Origin: Ornithodoros turicata
Lineage: Eukaryota; Arthropoda; Arachnida; Ixodida; Argasidae
Direction: 5' to 3'
NCBI RefSeq assembly: GCF_037126465.1
Contig: NC_088209.1
Location: forward strand, 4,171,947 to 4,235,946
DNA length: 64,000 bases
The notes under the pieces are model-generated. The model saw only the letters and a program-made list of their open reading frames with translations. It was not told the origin of the DNA and ran no database searches. The translations under genes and the position numbers were made by a program. The first letter of the stretch is position 1, and every line of letters starts with the position of its first letter. Of this stretch, positions 56,736-64,000 are shown one piece after another.

Positions 56736-59140
56736 TTTTTCACTGCAGAGGTAACACACACGCACATGATAACGCACTCGCTTTGTCGCAGTTGCGGTTC
56801 GAGTAAGGATAGGTCGCCAAACACTTTTATGTTCGGATTAATTCGAACCCTAGAGCTACTATCGCACACCTTTGCATTAGGTAGATTTTTCTTTTGTGTG
56901 ATCAGTTTCTTCCTTATATCATTGCCGACCATGGCTGTGAGCTGTTCTTGTTACACCTGACACCCATGTGTAGCTGACATACGCAGAGTTTTTTTTTCTT
57001 TTTTCTTTTTAGCCTTCCGGAAAGGATTCCGCCTACATTTGTGAACATTCTCCTTTTGAGTGACTGGGAAACGAGCTTCGGTGTTTTCTTTCTTTTCTAA
57101 TGAGACTCCTACAGCTTAAGGTCCCACAACCCTTAGTTATTTAGTCTTTGTAATACAATAGTGCACCACAACGAGTTTGAGGAGGGGGAGGCAAGAGCTG
57201 TACATATGTCTAAACCCGAAGCCAGCAACCGTCTCAGGCCATGTTCATTGAGTGCACCATTGTATTGTGTAATGAGTCGGAGACATGTAGCCCCCTTGCC
57301 GGGTATGAGTAGAGGTGATAGCGACCCGTTCGCCCCGCTTTTTTTGCTTGTGTGTTTTTCATTTGGGTAACCCTAAGTCGGAAGCACTGACGACACCACG
57401 ACGTGTTCAAGAATGCAGACAAGATTATCAGATTAAAATCACCTTGAGGGTAGCCTCTGACGTGTTCAGCATGCATGTGACCAACATAGTTCAATTAGCC
57501 AGTTAAGAGTTTGGTTTCGTCATTTTCTCGAGCGCCTCTATTGGGACAAACTGCTGGGTAATAGTTACTTTTAGCCTTTATAAGCTTGTGTAGGTAATTT
57601 TGGAAAGATGTCGTGCGGAGGAATTCGCCACGAGAAGGCCTTGATCGGCCTGAATATTTCCTTCAGCCAGCCGAATTCTGGATCAGCATGTCGTAAGCCG
57701 TATGTCGTTGCTTCGTACATACTGTAAATGAACCTGACCGTTGTTGAGCACTTTCGTTGCAAGGCGTGTCCATGGAATTCATTTCGAATTCGAACGGCAC
57801 ACCGAACCGATACGTCAACTGGTGAAGCAGTGGAAGAAATCGTACTAAAGGGCTTTCGAATGCTACCGTCCCCTTAATGCAACTCATCTACCTCACAATG
57901 ACAGATCAATGAAATCCAACTAAGCCACTTTGGGGGAATCTCAGATTTTCTGGAAAACTCTGAGTAGTTTCCTGATGTAAAACTTCAACCCAACCGCAAC
58001 GACGACTTCAAATGGAGCAGCAGGGATGGGCAATTGATGTGACGCTAATCTCACCAATACGGACCAAACACAGCCATAGGAGTGACTCTTCCGACTGGGT
58101 ATATAATTTTGCGATACCCATGTTCAGAATTTATGTTTCCTGTTTCATCAATGCCTCCTGTGCATAATTTTATAATGAAGTTCATTGCAAGCATATATAA
58201 AATAATGGTTAGACAATGTCGAAAAGAAACGCTTATCCTATACGCAAACGCGCGAAAAACTAGAAACGACAAACTTTGATTTCGCGCCCCGATCATCGTA
58301 ATTTATTTCGCACAAAAACTCATCAGCGACAACAATTGACCAATGTGCAAAATCCGCGATTGACGTGACCTTCCTGCTTGATTTTACATGGGGCCGACAA
58401 TCTGTCTGACATACCTATTAAAATGTTCACAGATAATGCAAAAATCATAAATGTGTGTAAGTTAAATTGGAAGAGATTGTGTGGACTGATTGCCGGAGCG
58501 GAAAAGTACTAAATCACTGGCACGTTATTTAAGCTGCAACATAAATACTTTCTAGGCGTTTCTTATGTTTGCATTTTTTGCACTTTCGTATTTACTTTAT
58601 CTTTCCTTCATCTATGTTACCTGTCATCGCTTATCAAGACGTTCGCGTTTTTCTAATGTGCACACATTTGTACAACACTCCCGATGGTCCCAACACATGG
58701 TCCGTATGAAATGATCGCCCCGGTGATACGAAATACCGATACATGATCCGTACAACGGCTAACATAGCGCAACGCAGCGCGCAACGTAGTAGAGGTTGAA
58801 TAATTGTCAAAATGCAACTGGGGATAATCGAGAAAGTGTTTGTGATCGTCTGCATCTTCGGGTTCAGTCAATTTTCATTTAGTAGATTTTGTTGGTTCCA
58901 CAAGGGGCCTCATATTAGAAGGCGTCCTTGTGGGGTAATTTTAAGCTGGCTACATAAAGAGTATAAGAGCAGTTCTTCATTCCAAGAGACAAGGAATTGC
59001 CCTCTCGCCAAAGTGCTGCTTGTGTTTAAAGCATTTGCCTCTCGTCGTAGACGTTGCTACTAGCTACTAACATAACAGACGATATCCGCATTGATGAGCA
59101 TGAAAACATTTCAGTACGTCGTTCTCATGCAGATACTTAC
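56736..59140. other. Stretch without a supported gene
   Basis: T-rich runs near 56990-57010. Short frames only. The 3' exons of the minus-strand gene at 59.1-59.9 kb may lie here but could not be identified. Confidence 0.35.
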
Positions 59141-59897
59141 ATGGAGAAGTCGACAGTGCATATATTCCTCCTACAAGTGGGCCGAACACTGGGATACCCT
59201 GTAGTACAGCAGCGATCCTAGCATGCCTTGCTGCAGTTTCCATAGACTTTCTCATCTGTGGAAGGTAAAACATGTCATAACGATGTGTGTTGTACCAGAG
59301 CCCTGATGCATGTCAAAAAATGAGGCAGCTTTCAGTTTACCTTTTCCATATCTAGGCCGTATTTTTCTTCCATAGCAGCAAGCGCTACGTTGCGTTTAGT
59401 GTGCTCTTCTTCAATCATCTAAAACAGAAAACGCGTTTATTAGAGAGGAAACAAGCCGATGCTTCTGCTAGCTCATGCACTTGTCTCGATCTACATTTCG
59501 TTTCCTGATGGCTGCGTTGTGTGACACATTTTTGTGCTGATATTCTGTGTACAACAGAAACAAATAGTTCAGTCCGTTAGGTATCAGAAAGAGAGTCGGA
59601 AATATTATTATTTTCGATAAGTAACCGTGGTTGGATGTTACTACAGTTTAGGTGCCGGCTTCAGAACTCGTATAAAGTCACATAATAAGGGTAACCTCTT
59701 TCATTTTCTTTTCATACACACGGCGAGCCTCGTCTCGTTCTTTCCCGACCCGGTGCTCCATCTCCTGCACACAAACAGTCAGACTTATAGGACAACACAA
59801 AACCTCAGTAGAGGCACATAACAGTTGGGCTTACGTTGGTGTAATCCTTCAACAATTTACGGCTACGTTTCCATGTTTCGTAGCGACCATCGATATC
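59141..59897 (-). CDS. Host-type coiled-coil gene, four internal exons
   Basis: Four short exons with clean AG/GT borders are read on the minus strand: 59835-59897 (63 nt), 59696-59764 (69 nt), 59341-59418 (78 nt) and 59141-59255 (115 nt). The first three are exact codon multiples and all join in phase 0; the last ends in phase 1 at a GTAAGT donor. All are open in the one common frame. The first three encode a highly charged helical, probably coiled-coil, segment (for example RVGKERDEARRVYEKKMKE). The fourth starts MRKSMETAARHARIAAV and has a hydrophobic glycine-rich stretch (IPVFGPLVGG). I do not recognise the family. Upstream and downstream exons lie outside these limits. Phase conservation across four exons argues for a living gene. 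Confidence 0.65.
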
Positions 59898-59949
59898 CTG
59901 TAACGAATATGCAAAGCCGATGAGACAATTGATGTTCTGAGGCTGGAAC

Positions 59950-60110
59950 ACATAGCAGTGACAAATACATACAAGGCCCCAAGTGCCTAAGAAATTAATG
60001 ATGAAATATGGAAGTCACTGAAAGGGTTAGTCAGCTGTAGGACTCGAACCCACATCTTCTGGATTACCAGGGTCTACCACTTGAGCTAAGCTAACACACC
60101 TCCCCATCGA
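59950..60110 (-). mobile_element. tRNA-derived SINE
   Basis: On the minus strand an A box (TAGCTCAAGTGGT, complement of 60076-60088) and a B box (GGTTCGAGTCC, complement of 60040-60050) are tRNA-spaced. A non-tRNA tail (CTAACCCTTTCAGTGACTTC) follows. It lies just upstream of the coiled-coil exons, probably in an intron. Confidence 0.75.
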
Positions 60111-60610
60111 TTTCGAAAGGTGCGTCATCTGAAGGGACAAACCAACCACTCTCTCACTCATCCCCCTTTCACTCTTACATTTGCTCAGATTTGCTTCCAG
60201 TAGTCGCTCGTGTCGATCCTGTCGTATAAATGTTTGTATGAGAGATATCCACCACTAACAGTGGTGGATATTATACAGGATAATGCTATATGATTAAGCG
60301 GACTCATCGTTGACGTTACTACCGAAAAATTGGCGCAATATAGGCAATATTGGCTCGCCAATATAGGAAGCCCATATTGGGTAAATGTGGAGCCTGGCTG
60401 CAGTTTTCACGTTGGACCAGTGTTGGAAGAACTGGCCAACCTGACTGTCCACATTGGTCCGATATTGTGTCAATTTTAGTGTGCTCTCCGTAAAAGCATT
60501 TTCCGTATTACAGCACCACAAAAGCTACCCAAGTTATTAATCAGAAATTTCCATGACTCGGCTTTTTCTGCAGGTCACGGTAGCTGCAGCAAGACTCATT
60601 GTAAGTTATA
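60111..60610. other. Stretch without a supported gene
   Basis: Contains a 12-bp inverted repeat ATATCCACCACT/AGTGGTGGATAT at 60244-60270. No coding is supported. Confidence 0.4.
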
Positions 60611-60620
60611 TCGTATCCCG

Positions 60621-60700
60621 TTGTGGCCTCGCATGAGACAGGATGTTTTGCGGTTTGCTCGCTGCTGTCCAGTATGTGAAATGGACCGATTGGACGGGCC
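60621..60700 (+). mobile_element. Retroelement integrase finger remnant
   Basis: WPRMRQDVLRFARCCPVCEM has the second half of an HHCC finger as found in gypsy integrases. The rest of the domain is not recognisable. Confidence 0.5.
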
Positions 60701-61528
60701 TTACCGGTTGAGTGCGCAACGTACATCTGTTACGTTAGAATTGAACATTGCAATATCTGTTCCTTGCCACAAACGAGTACATAGAACGCATCTATTCAGC
60801 AGGACGAAGGGCAAGAGCACTCCAGAACATGTTCGTCGCCATCCCAACCTTTCTTCCACACTGTCGACACAGTTGCAAACCGCTCGGGATGGGACAGCCC
60901 ATGGCGGGTTAGCGGAGTCTCCTCGCTGCAAACTTTGCCCTCGTTGACATCAAATGTGATGTTTTTCTTGTTCTTTTTTGTAACTTCTTATTTTTTGCCC
61001 TTTCCAGATGCCACGTCTGATCAGACGATCGACGGCCCCCCTTATGCGCGGGCGTGATGGCGGCCGCCAGTGGACAATCGTCAGCTTCATCCTCAGGAGA
61101 ATATATCGATGTGCGTGTCCTTCGGGATTACGGCGCGTCGGAACACGAAGCACCCGTGGATTGTGGGTCCTGGATCGCACAGTGTTAACGTTGAAGCCTC
61201 TCTTCGGTCCCATAATCACGAGCATTCTTCGAGAATAGTCTCCAGTTTTGAACCTCTATACATTGCGCTTTATGGTGTAAGACTAGGCAGAGTCTTATCA
61301 AATTCGCGGTTCGTTTTTCTTTCGGAAAGGTCGTTGAATATGAGTGATTTTACGCTTTGTGGGTTTCGGAAGTGTGTGATGATGATGATGGCCAGCACAC
61401 TTTGAAAGACATTAACGTTCTGGATCAAGTTTGTGTTGCAGCTTACTGTTTCGCCTGTGTTCATCTGAGCGATTCGCAACTCCACCGTGCATATTCTGTC
61501 GTTTGCAAGGCATGTGAAATAACAGCTA
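60701..61528. other. Stretch without a supported gene
   Basis: Short chance frames and a (GAT)n run at 61378-61389. Confidence 0.4.
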
Positions 61529-61530
61529 TA

Positions 61531-63358
61531 CGGGGTGCCCCAGAACATGTGTCATTGAATTATAATAACAAAAATACACCACCTAGAATCATGCGGCCAA
61601 CGACATTTGTTTTTACTAAGTTTTTGCCACCTCCTCCTCCTCCTGAACGTCGTGTAACGTAAGTTTAATTATGTAAATTTTTGCGAACTGAAGTTGGAAA
61701 TTTGCCAAGTAAAGGTCGCTTTTTTACCCCACCAATGTGAAGAGCGTGCCTAACTTACTCCAAGTAATGATAATTCGCAGGGATATTCAGGAGTTATCCC
61801 ATCGGAAAAAAATAACCGAACATCATTCTCTACGGGGCTCCCACAGGATAGCACGCGAATAATTTTTCAGCGCAATCGTTGTCAGTCCGACGAAAGGAGG
61901 TTGGAAACCCAGCCCACACCGGCATAGCAGAAAGAGATAACACAGGCAAGGCTTATCGCGTCCCGGTTTCGCTGGGATCTGCTTGCCCTCTCCCAATTTC
62001 AGGAACTGCCACTTTTTTTACTGTCACTCTGTGGGCTGGGTTTGGAACCGCCTTTCATCGGACTGAGAGCGATTCCGCTCAAAAAGTCGTAGCGCGTTAT
62101 GGTCCGATGCTCCGAATGAACGATGTTCGGCTATTTTTTCCGATGGGACAGCCCGTGAACAGACCTGTAAAAAATACTTTTCCAAAGTAATTGAATTACG
62201 ATTATAATTACATGTTCATAAAAGAAATTAAATTACAGTTACAATTACTCATTTTCTATTGTAATTCGATTACAATTACTGAAAAAAGTAATTGCATTAC
62301 ACTGAATTACATTCACAAAGTTGACTGCAACGGGCAAACTGCAAGATTTGATGTACACATTTATTGCACATGTTCTGAACGATGGTGCTTCTGGTACAAA
62401 AACAAGTTAGAGAATTCTTACACAAGGGCAAGTCTCTTGCTATGTTAAAGAAACACCGAACATCACACTCGAAAGGCTTTCTTTCTTCAGGTATGTGAAC
62501 AAAGTGCAGATCATGAGTGCAGCTTGTAACTTCCATTGGCTTTCAAGAGTATGGTATTCTCAAACTTCTTGTCTGTGAGGCTGCCACGTCTCCTTGTCAT
62601 AACAAGACCACTAACCGAAGACAGACGTTCCACTGGTGCACTGCTGGGCAGCCCAACGTTGTACTTCTTGAACACCTTGAACACCTCGAGCAGGAAGACC
62701 TTTCAAGCACTCTAACGACTCTGAAGTGCGGGCCGATACCCACAACTCCTGCTCCTTTTCCCATGGCGCAAGAGTTTTTCTCCTTCTACATTCGAATGTA
62801 AAAAATCTATACCGAAAAATGTGCCGATCTGAATCGAGTCTTTGGGTAATCACTGCGAAAAAAAACGAAAAAAACGATGTGGAACTGACAAAAAACTTTA
62901 AACATTGGGCCTTCCCAGATAGCGTTCAAAGTCATTCCGAAAGTAATTCGAAATGCGTTACGCATTACTTGTAAAAGTAATTCAATTACGGTTACAAATA
63001 CATAAAACCTAATGTAATTCCGGAAGTAATTAATTACTACGAAACTAATTAATTACAGTAATTCAATTACTTGTAATTACTTCACAGGTCTGCTCGTGAA
63101 TATCCCAGTTAATTATCATGAATTTGAGTGAATTCGACACGCTCCTCATACTGGTGGAGTAAAAAGTTGACCTGTACTTTACTTTAATTTCCGAGTTCAG
63201 TTCGCAACTATTTGCATAATTAAACTTACGATACATGCCATTCACAATAGGAGGTGGGAAAAACCTAGTAAGAACAAATGCCGTTGACCGCATGGTTCTA
63301 GCCTAGGTGGCGCAGTTGTTTTATTATAATTCAATGACACAATTTCTGGGACACCCTG
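61531..63358. mobile_element. Foldback element with about 390-bp inverted arms
   Basis: The left arm (61531 to about 61920) is the reverse complement of the right arm (about 62025-62159 plus 63101-63358) once a hAT insertion is removed. Ends are CGGGGTGCCC and, inverted, CAGGGTGTCC, each next to TA. Landmarks CCCATCGGAAAAAA and AACCCAGCCCAC occur mirrored in both arms. No transposase is encoded. Confidence 0.8.
62160..63092. mobile_element. Non-autonomous hAT element inside the foldback arm
   Basis: CAGACCTG and CAGGTCTG ends enclose 933 bp rich in GTAATTGAATTAC-type motifs near both ends. The flanks CCCGTGAA (62152-62159) and CTCGTGAA (63093-63100) are an 8-bp target duplication with one mismatch, as expected for hAT. 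A central frame (62517-62801) is unidentified. Confidence 0.8.
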
Positions 63359-63553
63359 TATCATTTTATACGGCGGTTGTGCTTGCCTTTATTATACAGT
63401 GTGCGTCACTTAAGGCTGACAATAACTTTGAAATTTGAAATTTTTAAATTTGAAAAAAAAAAAAAGTCGTTGAATATATGTATTCCCGAGGAGGCCTACT
63501 CTAAGGTCCTCCTGTATCAGGGCGTAGTGTACCAGTAGTTATAAAGTCCTACC

Positions 63554-64000
63554 TCGTCAATATTGGATTTGATGTTTGTATCAAACAATATATTTACTAG
63601 AGAAGCGGAATGCAGCATCCTTGAAGGCATATCGGACCACAGGATGGTACTGTTAGAATTTGGGACCCTTCACCAAAAACGGCAGCAGTTAACAACTCGC
63701 GTATTTAATGACTTTTCTAGGGCAGACGACAATAGTGTAATTGATGAGCTTTCCAACTTCTTTGATACCTTCAGTGCCCTAGCAATTTCATCTGTGTCAG
63801 TCAACTCCCTGTGGGACCTCTTTAAACGAACAGTGCATGAATGCATCCGGAAGTTCGTGCCCCAACGCCGTAAACGGTTTCGTTCCGAAAATCCATGGAT
63901 AACTCGCTCAATAATTCATAAGAAAAGGAAAGTACAAAGATTAGTTAGGAAGGGCGACAAGAACCTATCTCTTGATATCAGGCGGCTTCGTGCTGAACTG
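63554..64000 (+). pseudogene. LINE ORF2, endonuclease end to pre-RT region, cut by window edge
   Basis: An open frame starts within the APE-type endonuclease end (ILDLMFVSNN, then GISDHRMVLLEF, the SDH motif). It continues through the linker (FNDFSRADDNSVIDELSNFF, then RRKRFRSENPWITRSII) without a stop to the window end. The RT should follow outside. Upstream endonuclease motifs were not found before 63540, so the copy may be 5' truncated. The layout fits CR1-like LINEs. Confidence 0.7.

Noticed and set aside
60036..60106. tRNA gene on the minus strand
   Set aside because: The promoter boxes are good but the acceptor stem is weak and a SINE-type tail follows directly.

Overview
The window is animal nuclear DNA, most likely from a tick (Ixodida) or another chelicerate. 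No bacterial gene organisation is present. It holds dense layers of transposable elements: tRNA-derived SINEs, Ty3/gypsy elements, CR1-like LINEs, Penelope-like fragments, hAT, Harbinger-like and TTAA-type elements, foldback elements, a Mutator-like/YqaJ transposase gene and a P2X7-tail-like gene. There are also spliced host-type micro-exons. The tick assignment is an inference from this mixture.

Region 1 (1-19884). Two direct repeats of 1680 bp (1-1680 and 18205-19884), identical wherever I compared them, bracket about 16.5 kb. Inside is an endogenous Polinton/Maverick- or adintovirus-like virus. In order it carries a packaging ATPase, a small basic protein, a small unknown protein, an F54H12.3-type integrase with a chromodomain-like tail, a short virion-like ORF, a pVI-like protein, a double-jelly-roll major capsid protein, an adenain-like protease and a protein-primed family B DNA polymerase. 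One gene lies on the opposite strand (12924-13289). The ATPase cluster and the opposite-strand gene are open; the integrase, pVI-like, capsid, protease and polymerase genes carry stops and frameshifts. SINEs and non-viral DNA interrupt the array. Downstream are a MITE, a repeat shared with 44 kb, and a minus-strand Mutator-like transposase fused to a YqaJ nuclease. Two perfect hairpins lie just inside the direct repeats.

Region 2 (19885-30890). A complete but broken 4.35-kb Ty3/gypsy element (LTRs 21609-21739 and 25832-25962) sits inside one unit of a degenerate tandem repeat family that continues to about 29 kb.

Region 3 (30890-50660). A nested, roughly symmetric set of inverted repeats is centred near 40.7 kb (30.9-31.2 with 50.4-50.7 kb; 34.3-36.9 with 44.8-49.3 kb). 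The left arm holds a 5'-truncated gypsy copy, itself hit by a TTAA-flanked MITE. The centre holds a P2X7-intracellular-domain-like pseudogene, a LINE tail, a Penelope GIY-YIG fragment and a CR1-like RT fragment. The right arm has tandem units, a MITE and a hAT C-terminus.

Region 4 (50660-64000). Fragments of Penelope, CR1-like LINE and gypsy elements, a Harbinger-like MITE with TTA target duplication, and a minus-strand coiled-coil gene visible as four short exons (59141-59897). A SINE, a foldback element split by a hAT element with an 8-bp target duplication, and a LINE ORF2 running off the right edge complete the window. The region reads as an element-rich locus where most coding sequence is decayed mobile DNA. 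The viral block and the spliced host exons are the parts of greatest biological interest.
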